Numbered from the stretch's first letter, positions 33,617-42,282 are shown. The stretch is DNA of 64,000 bases from Pelagimonas sp050633425 (GCF_050633425.1 NZ_JBOEGM010000020.1:62001-126000); one strand, 5' to 3'. The notes: a model not told the origin generated them from the sequence alone. A program made the numbers and translations.

Positions 33617-34150
33617 ATGCATATCCCAGCGTTTCAAGCTGCCTTGTTTGCGATCTTTGTGATCCCAATCTGGCTGTACACATTTTATGTGGACATGAAG
33701 CTCAAGAAGATCAGTAACCTGACTGTTTGGGCCTTGTTTGCAGTCTTTGTTGTGATCGGCATTTTCACGATGCCGCTGATGGAATACCTGTGGCGCTTTG
33801 CCCATTATGGCGTTGTTTTTGCAGTGGGTTTCCTGTTTTGGATGGCCCGTCAGGTTGGCGCAGGGGATGTGAAATTCGCGGCTGTCGCTGCGCTTTTCAT
33901 CCACCAGGGTGACTTGCGTTTGATGATGTTTATCGGCATCGCGGCCATGTTGGCGGCGACCGTGACAACCCTGCTGGTCACCTTTAGCCCGCTCAAAAAA
34001 ATGGCCCCGCATTGGGCGACTTGGAAAATGCGTGACCCAGACAACCCAGACTCTGTTGGCGGGGGCAAACAATTCACCCTGCCCATGGGCACCGGCCTTG
34101 GCCTGATGGTCTGCGCCTATCTCGTCATGGGTGTCGCGTTCGGGCAGTAA
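33617..34150 (+). CDS. Tad prepilin peptidase (CpaA/TadV)
   Basis: This 177-residue membrane aspartyl protease cleaves the leader of Flp prepilins. It belongs to the short A24 class without the methylase domain. The two catalytic aspartates are Asp26 (YVDMKLKKISN) and Asp84 in GAGDVKF, the GxGD motif. About five hydrophobic segments are seen. Its natural substrates are the two pilins at 23.4-23.9 kb, cut after Gly14 and Gly15. A GC-rich hairpin follows. Confidence 0.92.
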   Translation: MHIPAFQAALFAIFVIPIWLYTFYVDMKLKKISNLTVWALFAVFVVIGIFTMPLMEYLWRFAHYGVVFAVGFLFWMARQVGAGDVKFAAVAALFIHQGDLRLMMFIGIAAMLAATVTTLLVTFSPLKKMAPHWATWKMRDPDNPDSVGGGKQFTLPMGTGLGLMVCAYLVMGVAFGQ

Positions 34151-34160
34151 AACAGCGATT

Positions 34161-34192
34161 TGGGGCCGCGCTGGCCCCAGAACCGCCCCTGT
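34161..34192 (+). terminator. Hairpin after the prepilin peptidase gene
   Basis: TGGGGCC (34161-34167) pairs with GGCCCCA (34173-34179) around GCGCT. A GTTTTATT tract follows ten bases later. It probably ends or attenuates the cpaE-tadV operon. Confidence 0.6.
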
Positions 34193-34294
34193 TTTATTCA
34201 CGCGATGTCAATCAACTTCCGCGATCAGGCCCATATCCTGCCACAAAGCCCGTGCATGCTGCCCCAAAGACCCCAAGCGGCAGGATAACGAGCA

Positions 34295-35608
34295 ATGAAT
34301 ATGCAGACCGGCGCAGTCATGGCGCCCCCCTCCCCCAAGTCATTGGACGACGTCGGGCTGACGGTTGTTATGATGCGCGACATCCTGCTGAAAACGCAGT
34401 TTCGCAAAAACATCAACAAAGTCACCGATCTGGCCAGGGCCATCGCCCTACCGGTTCCCATCACCCAAGAGCTGATCGACTTGGCCCGAGGACAGGGCCT
34501 TCTCGAAGCGATGGGGACATTGGGTGCCGCCGGTGAAGTGAGCAGCGAAATGCCCTATCAGCTGACGGATCAGGGCAAAGCCCGTGCTCTGGATGCCCTG
34601 GCGCAATCAGAATATTTCGGCCCGATGCCGATCCCGCTCGAAAGCTATCGCGCGCAGATGAAGCGCCAATCCATCCGCAACATTCAAATCACCCGCGAAC
34701 AATTGACCGGTGCCATGGGCCATTTGATCTTACCCGAAGATCTGATCGGCAACCTTGGCCCCGCGGTTGGCTCTGGCCGCTCCATTTTGATGTACGGCCC
34801 CCCCGGCAACGGAAAATCCTCGATCTCGAATGGTATTCGTGACGCGATGGGGGACAAAATCTATGTCCCGCGGGCGATTGAATATTCCGGTCAGGTAATC
34901 ACGGTCTATGATCCAATTGTGCATTCCAAAGCCACGGAAGATGAAGAAAACCCAAACCAGTTGCGCCGCAGGGCACAATTTGACCGCCGCTATGTGTATT
35001 GCCAGCGCCCGACAGTGATCACCGGGGGTGAGTTGTCGCTCGACATGCTCGATTTGGTCTACAACCCCACAGCGCGCACCTATCAAGCCCCGCTTCAGCT
35101 CAAGTCCTCCGGCGGCATCTTTATCGTTGACGACCTTGGACGTCAGGCTGAGCCGCCCCAGAAACTGGTCAACCGTTGGATTGTTCCGCTCGAAGAGAGC
35201 AAGGATATTCTGGCTCTGCAATCGGGTGAAAAGTTCGAAGTGCCTTTTGACACTTTGGTTATTTTCTCGACCAACTTTCACCCAAATGAGATCTTTGACC
35301 AAGCGGCCCTGCGCCGGATTTTCTTCAAGATCAAAATTGACGGCCCAAGCCAGGAAAACTTCCTCAAAATTTTCGCGCTGGTTGCCCGCAAGAAAAAGAT
35401 GCAGTTGGATGAAGCCAGCCTGGTGCATTTGCTCAAGACCAAATACCCGACGATCAACAACAATTTTGCAAACTACCAGCCTGTGTTTTTGATTGATCAG
35501 ATGATGTCGGTCTGCGACTTCGAAGGCATCCCATACAAAATGACACCCGAACTCGTGGACCGTGCATGGGCGAACATGTTTGTCAAAGATGAAAAGATCG
35601 TAAAGTAA
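34295..35608 (+). CDS. AAA-type ATPase adjoining the Tad locus
   Basis: This 437-residue protein has a winged-helix-like N-terminal region (about 15-105) and a central ATPase domain. Walker A is GPPGNGKS (168-175), and Walker B is in GGIFIVDDLGRQ. A sensor-like segment (LVIFSTNFHPNEIFDQAALRR) follows; key residues there are the Asn of STN and the Arg pair. There is no signal peptide or membrane segment. Proteins of this kind are found beside Tad genes in roseobacters. Whether it serves the pilus is not known; position suggests it. The start has two close ATGs (34295, 34301). Confidence 0.75.
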   Translation: MNMQTGAVMAPPSPKSLDDVGLTVVMMRDILLKTQFRKNINKVTDLARAIALPVPITQELIDLARGQGLLEAMGTLGAAGEVSSEMPYQLTDQGKARALDALAQSEYFGPMPIPLESYRAQMKRQSIRNIQITREQLTGAMGHLILPEDLIGNLGPAVGSGRSILMYGPPGNGKSSISNGIRDAMGDKIYVPRAIEYSGQVITVYDPIVHSKATEDEENPNQLRRRAQFDRRYVYCQRPTVITGGELSLDMLDLVYNPTARTYQAPLQLKSSGGIFIVDDLGRQAEPPQKLVNRWIVPLEESKDILALQSGEKFEVPFDTLVIFSTNFHPNEIFDQAALRRIFFKIKIDGPSQENFLKIFALVARKKKMQLDEASLVHLLKTKYPTINNNFANYQPVFLIDQMMSVCDFEGIPYKMTPELVDRAWANMFVKDEKIVK

Positions 35609-35633
35609 CGCGGTCACAGCGATCTTCTACACT

Positions 35634-35663
35634 CCCCCGTTCCGGCGCGTTCCAAGACGGGGG
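35634..35663 (+). terminator. Hairpin after the AAA ATPase gene
   Basis: CCCCCGT (35634-35640) pairs with ACGGGGG (35657-35663) around a 16-nt loop, 26 nt past the stop. No T run follows. The rest of 35664-35867 holds no gene; TTGACG at 35826-35831 is a candidate -35 for the tRNA. Confidence 0.45.
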
Positions 35664-35867
35664 GCATGAACTCAGAGCTTTGAATGCGCCACTCTCACCC
35701 GGTCAAACTGCGGTTCTGCCCCCGGTTTTTGCACGTCTAGGCCGAGCGAAAGATCGCTCCTTTTGGTTGAAATTGAGTCCCGCCATAAAACCCGATCTTT
35801 TTGACAGTTTTTTGTCGGATTGTGCTTGACGACTCTGCCCCCCTGCCTTACCCACCGCGCACGGTCA

Positions 35868-35944
35868 GGCGCGGTAGCTCAGTTGGTTAGAGCGATCGAC
35901 TCATAATCGATAGGTCGGGAGTTCAAGTCTCCCCCACGCCACCA
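35868..35944 (+). tRNA. tRNA with CAU anticodon, probably tRNA-Ile2 (lysidine type)
   Basis: A complete 77-nt cloverleaf with encoded CCA is present. The D arm is GCTC/GAGC. The anticodon stem ATCGA/TCGAT encloses loop CTCATAA, anticodon CAT. The T arm is GGGAG-TTCAAGT-CTCCC. The anticodon stem CGACTCATAATCG resembles the E. coli minor isoleucine tRNA whose C34 is changed to lysidine by TilS, rather than elongator Met tRNA; that choice is inference. The acceptor stem GGCGCGG/CCACGCC has one C-A mismatch at pair 5-68. Confidence 0.9.
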
Positions 35945-36162
35945 CCGTACTTCCTCAAAATCAGCTGACACTTCTGTCACACACATCCGATAAATCGGGT
36001 GAGTGGTTTCTTGAATGCGAGATGTCGGTAATCTTACGCCATCCCTTCTCAGGCAACCTTGTGTCGAGCCTCTGACCGCTTCAAACGCACCGTGACACGC
36101 CCCGGATTGGCCAAGAACACAACGGTGTTTCCAGAGACTTAAGCTCCTGTTTGAGAAACAAA

Positions 36163-36188
36163 AAACCCCGGCGCAGTGGCCGGGGTTT
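36163..36188 (-). terminator. Intrinsic terminator of trcR
   Basis: AAACCCCGGC (36163-36172) pairs perfectly with GCCGGGGTTT (36179-36188), 6-nt loop. The A run on the left gives TTTTT on the minus strand, 25 nt past the trcR stop. Confidence 0.9.
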
Positions 36189-36212
36189 AGGGTCATTCAC
36201 ATGAAACGAAGC

Positions 36213-36962
36213 TTATTCCTTGGCATCGTCGTCTTCATCGCCGCCAGGTAGGTTAAAGAAGCTATCGGCATCCGAATAATCGGCATCGCTCTTTTCGTCT
36301 TCATCATCCCCTCGTGGGTCAGACAGGCTAAACGTCTCCAGACCCTCCATGGACGACGGCAGACGTGGCTCTGTTTCCATCTCAAGGCTCTGCTCAGTCG
36401 AAACCAGTTTACGACGCTCGTCATCGCTCATCACGGTGCCGGTGGCCTTGGCGGCTTTGGCAACGGCAGCATCCAGCTCAGATTGACGGCACAGCCCCAA
36501 CGCAACCGGGTCGATGGGTTGCATGTTCTGGATGTTCCAGTGGGTGCGCTCACGGATCGATTGGATCGTCGGTTTGGTTGTGCCGACAAGCTTGGAAATC
36601 TGTCCGTCGCTCAATTCCGGGTGGAACTTGACCAGCCACAAAATCGCGTTCGGGCGATCCTGACGTTTTGACAGCGGTGTATAGCGTGGGCCACGGCGCT
36701 TTTCTTCGTCATGAGCGGCGGGGTTGAACTTGATCTTCATCTTGTACAGCGGGTCTTTTTCCGCCTTGTCGATCTGTTCCTGTTCGATCTGGTTGTTCGA
36801 AACCGGGTCAAAACCTTTGACGCCAACCGCAACATCACCATCTGCGATGCCTTGCACTTCCAGCTCATGAAAACCGGTGAAATCCGCGACCTGCTTGAAC
36901 GTCAGCGTGGTGTTATCCACCAGCCAAACGGCGGTCGCTTTGGGGTGCAGCAGCTTTGCCAT
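36213..36962 (-). CDS. trcR: Cell cycle transcriptional regulator TrcR (DUF1013)
   Basis: This 249-residue protein matches the alphaproteobacterial DUF1013 family, named TrcR for its role in cell-cycle transcription. It begins MAKLLHPKATAVWLVDNTTL and has helix-turn-helix-like segments (TFKQVADFTGF near 22-32; SDGQISKLVGTTKPTIQSI near 117-135). A central basic part (KRRGPRYTPLSKRQDRP) is followed by a long acidic tail of Glu and Asp. The ATG follows CAAGGAGTTTACATC. It is divergent from the RNase T2 gene, and an 11-bp hairpin (37008-37033) lies between the two. Confidence 0.9.
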   Translation of the reverse strand: MAKLLHPKATAVWLVDNTTLTFKQVADFTGFHELEVQGIADGDVAVGVKGFDPVSNNQIEQEQIDKAEKDPLYKMKIKFNPAAHDEEKRRGPRYTPLSKRQDRPNAILWLVKFHPELSDGQISKLVGTTKPTIQSIRERTHWNIQNMQPIDPVALGLCRQSELDAAVAKAAKATGTVMSDDERRKLVSTEQSLEMETEPRLPSSMEGLETFSLSDPRGDDEDEKSDADYSDADSFFNLPGGDEDDDAKE

Positions 36963-37247
36963 GATGTAAACTCCTTGCGAATTTTGGTCCCGAAATAGCT
37001 ATATGCCCCGCCCGAGGCTTTGGCCTTGGGCGGCCCCAGCAAGGCCGGGGCGGGTTACCGTTGTAGGGAAACTTGGCCGGTATATAGTGTCAACCCCTGC
37101 AAGAGGGAAGGGAAAATGCGCTTTTTAGCAATTTTGCCGCCACTTTTGCCGGTGATTTCCCCCTTAACAAGCGATAGACGCCGCCGCGCCAGTGCTCTAC
37201 CAAATAACCAAACCCAAAGTCCCTACGCGCGAATGTGGAGTATCGTG

Positions 37248-37898
37248 ATGACCCTATTGAAAACTTGCCTGTCCGCGGCTGCTATTGGGCTGACTATGGT
37301 CAGCGGAGCTTTTGCCAAAGGCGACAAATCGGGCGAGTTTGATTATTACGTGCTGGCAATGAGCTGGTCACCCAATTGGTGCGAAATCGAAGGCGATTCC
37401 AAACGCTCTGAGCAATGCGAAGACCGTCATGATTACGGCTGGGTGCTTCATGGACTGTGGCCGCAATTTCACCGTGGCTGGCCAAGCTTTTGCCCGACTG
37501 TAGAGCGCCAACCATCGCGTGGCATGACCTCTGAAATGGTTGATATTATGGGAACATCCGGCTTGGCTTGGCACCAGTGGAAGAAACACGGCACCTGTTC
37601 AGGTCTAAGCGCGCGTGCCTATTTTGACCTGTCCCGCCAAGCCTATGACAGCGTCACCCGACCCGCGATTTTTCGCAAGTTGGACAAAAGCGTCAAACTC
37701 CCTGCCTCCGTGGTTGAAGAAGCCTTCTTAAAAGCCAACCCAGATTGGACCGCCGACAACCTGACGATCACCTGCCGGGACGGTTTCATTTCCGAAGCCC
37801 GCCTATGCCTGTCCAAGGATCTGCAACCTGTCCCCTGCGGTCGTGACGTGATCAAAGACTGCAAACTAAAAGACGCCTTGTTTGAACCGGTTCGCTAA
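37248..37898 (+). CDS. Ribonuclease T2 family protein, exported
   Basis: This 216-residue secreted RNase has a signal peptide (MTLLKTCLSAAAIGLTMVSG, cleavage near AFA-KG). The first active-site segment is VLHGLWPQF (His68), the second HQWKKHGTC (His109, His114). In RNase Rh the residue four before the second catalytic His is Glu; here it is Gln110. Cys residues (NWCE, EQCED, SFCP, GTCSG, LTITCRD) fit the family disulfides. The ATG at 37248 follows GTGGAG. An ATG at 37116 with a good GGGAAGGGAAA site is in frame, but would put 44 residues before the signal peptide. Confidence 0.9.
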   Translation: MTLLKTCLSAAAIGLTMVSGAFAKGDKSGEFDYYVLAMSWSPNWCEIEGDSKRSEQCEDRHDYGWVLHGLWPQFHRGWPSFCPTVERQPSRGMTSEMVDIMGTSGLAWHQWKKHGTCSGLSARAYFDLSRQAYDSVTRPAIFRKLDKSVKLPASVVEEAFLKANPDWTADNLTITCRDGFISEARLCLSKDLQPVPCGRDVIKDCKLKDALFEPVR

Positions 37899-37910
37899 GA
37901 GGCGGCGCTC

Positions 37911-38240
37911 TTGGTTTTGGGCATAAGCACGTGGGGTCTTCCCGCGCTGATCTATGGATGCGTGATCAACGTCGCGGCGTTTCTGGCCTTCTGGGTCGAT
38001 AAACGCCGGGCCAAAACCCATGAATGGCGCATTCCCGAGAAAACATTGTTGGGGCTTGCCGTCGCGGGCGGCAGTCCGGGCGCGAAACTGGCTCAGATCA
38101 GGTTGCGGCATAAAACGCGAAAGCAACCTTTCGCGACCCTGCTCAACCTGATCATCGGCCTTCAGTTGCTATTCGCGGTGTCGCTCCTCTTTCCGGGGGG
38201 TCGCACCGCCGTGATACAGCGCGTTCTAGAAACGCTTTGA
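37911..38240 (+). CDS. DUF1294 family small membrane protein
   Basis: This protein of about 109 residues matches DUF1294: a first helix (LPALIYGCVINVAAFLAFWV), then DKRRAKTHEWRIPEKTLL, the GGSPGAKLAQIRLRHKTRK motif and a last helix (LIIGLQLLFAVSLLF). The start is uncertain: TTG at 37911 has AAGAGGCGG upstream, and TTG at 37917 is close by; no ATG fits. It lies 12 bp after the RNase gene and is probably cotranscribed. Function unknown. Confidence 0.75.
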   Translation: MVLGISTWGLPALIYGCVINVAAFLAFWVDKRRAKTHEWRIPEKTLLGLAVAGGSPGAKLAQIRLRHKTRKQPFATLLNLIIGLQLLFAVSLLFPGGRTAVIQRVLETL

Positions 38241-38326
38241 TCCGGTCATCATTGCGCGTCCAAATCGTCGCGCGCGGGCAGAGATTTGCGCGCTCTCTGC
38301 GCATAGCAGTCGAACAGGACGGGCGC

Positions 38327-39004
38327 TCAATACAGGTATGGGACAAACTTGGCTGTACGCTCTGAATATGATTTGAATTCAGCACCATAGCGCTGCACAA
38401 GATAGGTGTCCAATCCGGGAATATGGTAAAAGACAAACCCAACCGTCATCAGAAGCGGAATGGCAAATGCCAAGACGGAGTGGGTCAGTAATGCCCAACC
38501 GAAAAACAAGACCGAGTCGCCGAAATAGTTAATATGCATCGAGTGACCAAACAGCCCCAGGGTGTAGGCGCGCCCCTTTGATCCGGGCAATTTCTTCCAG
38601 AACCAACGCTGCAACTCAGACCACGTATTGAGCCATGACCCGGTCAAAACCAACGCAACGGCCCCCAAATCCAGCGCCGATAACGCGGAAGGCTCACCGC
38701 CAAACGCCTTCCCTCCGAGCAAAACAAAACCAATTTCAAACACTGCTATAAAGCCCGAAAGGCCAAGCACTTCCGACCACGCAACGTTGCGTTTTAGCAA
38801 TACAAACAAGGTGATCAGATGGCGTAGGAAATACAAAGCCGCGCACAGAGCCAACACTTTGGCCCGAATTGGATCCCCCAGAGAAAGGCCTCCAAAAGCC
38901 ACCCATGCACAACAGGCCACGATACTCCCATGCAAGGCTGCAAACGCCCATTTTTGACGCAGGGAAGGATCGTGCTCTCTTGAAACCCCACCGGTTTGTG
39001 CCAT
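38327..39004 (-). CDS. DUF1295-like integral membrane protein
   Basis: This 225-residue protein has about six hydrophobic segments and the C-terminal pattern of the isoprenylcysteine methyltransferase/steroid-reductase-like superfamily. Key phrases are FGHSMHINYFGDSVLFFGW and LVQRYGAEFKSYSERTAKFVPYLY (the latter spread over about 24 residues). It therefore resembles DUF1295 proteins. The ATG at 39004 follows AAGGAGAATTTG. It is divergent from the TetR gene, whose candidate operators lie in between, so it is a likely target of that repressor. Substrate unknown. Confidence 0.75.
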   Translation of the reverse strand: MAQTGGVSREHDPSLRQKWAFAALHGSIVACCAWVAFGGLSLGDPIRAKVLALCAALYFLRHLITLFVLLKRNVAWSEVLGLSGFIAVFEIGFVLLGGKAFGGEPSALSALDLGAVALVLTGSWLNTWSELQRWFWKKLPGSKGRAYTLGLFGHSMHINYFGDSVLFFGWALLTHSVLAFAIPLLMTVGFVFYHIPGLDTYLVQRYGAEFKSYSERTAKFVPYLY

Positions 39005-39314
39005 CAAATTCTCCTTAAAATGGTTTGGCTCCCGTCACTCAGAACGTGACAAAGGTTAAGAAAAGACCCTCACAGGTCGGGTCGTACAAGGTGATGTGCC
39101 ACTGACGGCACCGACTTTTGGACCGCGCAGCAAGCCCCCTGCCTTTTGTCGGCAAAACACCCCTCTCATTGGGGCACCCGCAACCAAATGGTGCCGCCTC
39201 ATGACAGTAAAATTGCGTCCATTACCCTTTTTTCGTCCAAATGGTCCAAAACAAACCCCTATGGACTTAGCTGCCCATTCCTGTCAATCTTTTTCGACCA
39301 AACGGACCATAAAC
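39005..39314. promoter_or_regulatory. Divergent regulatory region with three TetR-type operator candidates
   Basis: Three related sites are visible: AACCAAATGGTGC (39182-39194), TTCGTCCAAATGGTCCA (39232-39248) and TTCGACCAAACGGACCA (39293-39309). The core is ACCA-AA-TGGT, a dyad with a two-base centre. The last site ends 5 bp before the TetR start codon, so binding would block its own expression. The DUF1295 gene reads leftward from this region. No other gene is seen in this 310-bp gap. Confidence 0.6.
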
Positions 39315-39833
39315 ATGCCAAAGATCATTGATCACGACGCCTATCGCCTGCAATTGGCAGGGCAAGCAGCCGCCCTTTTTGCCCAAAACGGCTATTCTGG
39401 CTTGGGAATGCGTAAAATCGCCGACGCTCTCAACATTTCAAAAAGCGCGCTGTACCACTACTTTCCGACCAAAAAGGATTTGTTCCTTGCCGCCACCGCC
39501 GTGGCGACCACGCCGCAAGAGGCGACTCCAAGAACCGGAAGTCCGACAGATCAAATGATGGATTTGGCGACCGGGATGCGGGATGGGTTTGCCGCGGAAA
39601 TGGCGCTGGTTTTTGACTATATCCGCGCCATGTCACCCACACAGGTTGCACAAGATCCGGCGATGGTACAGGCCATCGAAAACTACCGCTCTGAAATCAC
39701 CGCGATCACCGGAGCGGACAAGTCCGACGAAGCGCTCACACTGGTGCTTGGCGCTTTGATGTTGGATTTATTTGCTGGGGGGCATTGGCCAGCTGATGCG
39801 CTGCGAGAGCGCTTTGATCGTCTGCTGGCTTAA
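39315..39833 (+). CDS. TetR family transcriptional regulator
   Basis: This 172-residue regulator has an N-terminal TetR DNA-binding domain (residues about 8-54). The recognition part is LNISKSALYHYFPTKKDLF. The C-terminal ligand domain is not recognisable. The ATG at 39315 has no good ribosome site, because a candidate operator occupies that position. It probably represses itself and the divergent DUF1295 gene. Its stop overlaps the stop of the convergent sulfotransferase gene by three bases. Confidence 0.85.
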   Translation: MPKIIDHDAYRLQLAGQAAALFAQNGYSGLGMRKIADALNISKSALYHYFPTKKDLFLAATAVATTPQEATPRTGSPTDQMMDLATGMRDGFAAEMALVFDYIRAMSPTQVAQDPAMVQAIENYRSEITAITGADKSDEALTLVLGALMLDLFAGGHWPADALRERFDRLLA

Positions 39834-40468
39834 AAGGCATATCCGAAACGGGCGATATCTTCGGCGCATAATCGCCCGACGAGATCACGTAAATCATCAT
39901 CGTAATAGCTCCGATACCCCGCCCGCTCTGAGCGGTTTTCGTGGGGCAGTTCGGGGGTGAACCCAAGGTGATCCACCAAGGGCTGCATGTCTTCCGCCAA
40001 CCGTTCCAGCCGAATAAAACCGCCGCGCTCACGCCCGGTTGCGTCGCGCATATAGCGCCCATAAGGCCAGGCGATCAGCGTCGACATCGTCAAACGATTT
40101 CGCAAAAATCCACTAAAGTTCAAAGACTTTGCCAATGTCACAGCGGGGTGATCAAAGCTTTGCTCTTGTAGCCAATGGTAATAGCTCACCTGACGATCCC
40201 ACGGATTGCGCACAAGGGTAAAACAAAACATCTCACCAATCTGCCCAGCGCTAAACGCACCATCAATGTCGGACAGGCTCGAATGTTTCCAAAGCCGCCC
40301 TTTGGCGTTCAAACTCTTGACGCGGGCGCGGCGTTTGCGCGCTTTGGGCGTATCGCCGATCAAAATGTCATCACGATGCGCCCGCTCTTCCAGCGCCAGC
40401 GCCATCGAGGTGCCGCCCGTTTTCGGAATATGGACAAAAATGAAACGGCGGCCGGGTGATATGATCAT
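39830..40468 (-). CDS. Sulfotransferase family protein
   Basis: This 212-residue protein has the 5'-phosphosulfate loop of PAPS-dependent sulfotransferases near its start (FVHIPKTGGTS) and the 3'-phosphate-binding segment FTLVRNPWDRQVSYYHW near residues 85-101. This matches the sulfotransferase family 2 type, which often acts on carbohydrate or surface polymers. The ATG at 40468 (MIISPGRRFIFVHIPKTGG) is preferred over 40549, because the family begins just before this loop; neither has a strong ribosome site. Acceptor unknown. Confidence 0.82.
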   Translation of the reverse strand: MIISPGRRFIFVHIPKTGGTSMALALEERAHRDDILIGDTPKARKRRARVKSLNAKGRLWKHSSLSDIDGAFSAGQIGEMFCFTLVRNPWDRQVSYYHWLQEQSFDHPAVTLAKSLNFSGFLRNRLTMSTLIAWPYGRYMRDATGRERGGFIRLERLAEDMQPLVDHLGFTPELPHENRSERAGYRSYYDDDLRDLVGRLCAEDIARFGYAF

Positions 40469-40569
40469 GCGCGCACTGTAACGCCGCAATCCCCAACAAG
40501 GAATCCCCCTTTTCACCAAAGGCTTCCCTGCGCATAGTGACCCAACCACTTGAATGACGGAGGAACATC

Positions 40570-42192
40570 ATGGGCTGGATGCGTGACGAAACAGGGCTGG
40601 ACAAAAACGACGCCAACTATGTGCCGCTAACGCCTTTGTCATTTCTCAAACGCGCCGCAACGATCTGGCCTGATCACTTGGCCGTGGTCTATGGTTCGCA
40701 TCGCAAAACCTATGCCGACTATATCACCCGTGTCACTCGGCTTGCCTCTGGTCTGAGCAAACTGGGCATCACTCCGGGCGATGTTGTTGCGACGATCCTA
40801 CCCAATATCCCGGCCCAAGCCGAAGCGCATTTCGGCGTGCCTGCCTGTGGCGCAGTGCTGAACGCGATCAATACCCGGCTCGATGTGGATACAATCACCT
40901 ATATCCTTGAGCACGGCGAGGCCAAGGTGGTGCTTTGTGATCCGCAATTTCTACCGGTTTTGGCCCAGGCGGTTGAGCAAATGGCCACCACCCCGCCGCA
41001 GATCGTCGAAGTGGCCGATGATCATGCCGGTGTCCACGCCCATGGTCATTATATGGAATACGAAGATCTTCTCGCATCCGGTGACCCGGATTTCGACTGG
41101 ATCATGCCCGAAGATGAATGGGAAAGCCTTGCGCTCAACTATACCTCGGGCACCACCGGGCGCCCAAAGGGTGTGGTTTACCATCATCGCGGCGCGTATC
41201 TCAACGCAATGGGCCAGGTGCTGAGCTGGCGCATGACATTGCACCCGATTTACCTGACCATCGTGCCATTGTTTCATTGTAACGGCTGGTGCCACACTTG
41301 GATGATGCCCGCCCTTGGTGGGACGGTGGTTTGCTGTCGCGATATCACCGCAAAGGCGATCTTTGATGCCATTGCCGACCATGGTGTGACCCATTTTGGC
41401 GGTGCGCCAATCGTATTGAATATGTTGGTGAATGAACCTGACGCCCAGCGCCCGGTTGATCACATTGTCGAAGTCTTTACCGCCGGTGCCCCACCTGCCC
41501 CGGCCACGCTGGCCAAAATCGAACCAATGGGTTTCAACGTCACGCAGGTTTATGGGCTTACCGAAGTGTACGGCCCGGCCACCGAATGCACATGGAACCC
41601 GCGTTGGGATGATCTTGAAGGCGACGAACGCGCTGCGATCAAAGCCCGACAAGGGGTCGCCATGCCCTTCATCGAAGAGGTGCGCGTGACCGATGAGACG
41701 CTTAACGACATTACCCGTGATGGCAAAGCCAAGGGCGAAATCATGTTTCGCGGCAATGGGGTTATGAAGGGCTACCTCAAAAACCAACGTGCCACGGCAG
41801 AGGCCTTTGAGGGGGGGTATTTCCATTCCGGCGACATCGCCATCCAACATCCCGATAGCTATGTTCAGATCGCGGACCGCGCCAAGGACATCATCATTTC
41901 AGGTGGGGAAAACATTTCATCGGTCGAGGTCGAAGCCTGTTTGATGAATCACGAAGCGGTGTTGCTGTGCGCCGTGGTGGCCAAGCCTGATGAGAAATGG
42001 GGCGAAGTGCCCTGTGCGTTTGTTGAACTCAAAGACGGCCACAGCGTCAGCCCGGAGGAGATCATGCGCTTCTCAAAAGATCGGCTGGCCGGGTTCAAAA
42101 CGCCCAAGGCAGTGGTCTTCCTAGAGCTCCCCAAAACCTCGACCGGGAAAATCCAGAAGTTCGAATTGCGTCAAATGGCAAAATCTCTTTGA
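40570..42192 (+). CDS. Acyl-CoA synthetase, AMP-forming (DmdB-like)
   Basis: This 540-residue adenylate-forming enzyme has the AMP-binding P-loop-like motif YTSGTTGRPKG, the A5 region QVYGLTEVYGPATE, the hinge RAKDIISGGENIS (here IADRAKDIIISGGENISS) and the C-terminal catalytic Lys in TSTGKIQKFELR. Length and the opening MGWMRDETGLDKNDANYVPL closely recall roseobacter medium-chain and 3-methylmercaptopropionate-CoA ligases (DmdB), which act in DMSP demethylation. Members of this group also accept butyrate and similar acids, so the true substrate is open. The ATG follows GGAGGAACATC. No other dmd gene is nearby. Confidence 0.85.
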   Translation: MGWMRDETGLDKNDANYVPLTPLSFLKRAATIWPDHLAVVYGSHRKTYADYITRVTRLASGLSKLGITPGDVVATILPNIPAQAEAHFGVPACGAVLNAINTRLDVDTITYILEHGEAKVVLCDPQFLPVLAQAVEQMATTPPQIVEVADDHAGVHAHGHYMEYEDLLASGDPDFDWIMPEDEWESLALNYTSGTTGRPKGVVYHHRGAYLNAMGQVLSWRMTLHPIYLTIVPLFHCNGWCHTWMMPALGGTVVCCRDITAKAIFDAIADHGVTHFGGAPIVLNMLVNEPDAQRPVDHIVEVFTAGAPPAPATLAKIEPMGFNVTQVYGLTEVYGPATECTWNPRWDDLEGDERAAIKARQGVAMPFIEEVRVTDETLNDITRDGKAKGEIMFRGNGVMKGYLKNQRATAEAFEGGYFHSGDIAIQHPDSYVQIADRAKDIIISGGENISSVEVEACLMNHEAVLLCAVVAKPDEKWGEVPCAFVELKDGHSVSPEEIMRFSKDRLAGFKTPKAVVFLELPKTSTGKIQKFELRQMAKSL

Positions 42193-42282
42193 GGCCCTGT
42201 ATCCCCAATCATGTATCACAAAACATGTATTCCCAATACATGCGCCTTAAATCATGCCCCAAAGACCATGCGCGAAAAAATA

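Noticed and set aside
35879..36196. Minus-strand open frame of 105 codons across the tRNA and terminator
   Set aside because: It runs through a complete tRNA and the trcR terminator and has no protein-like features.
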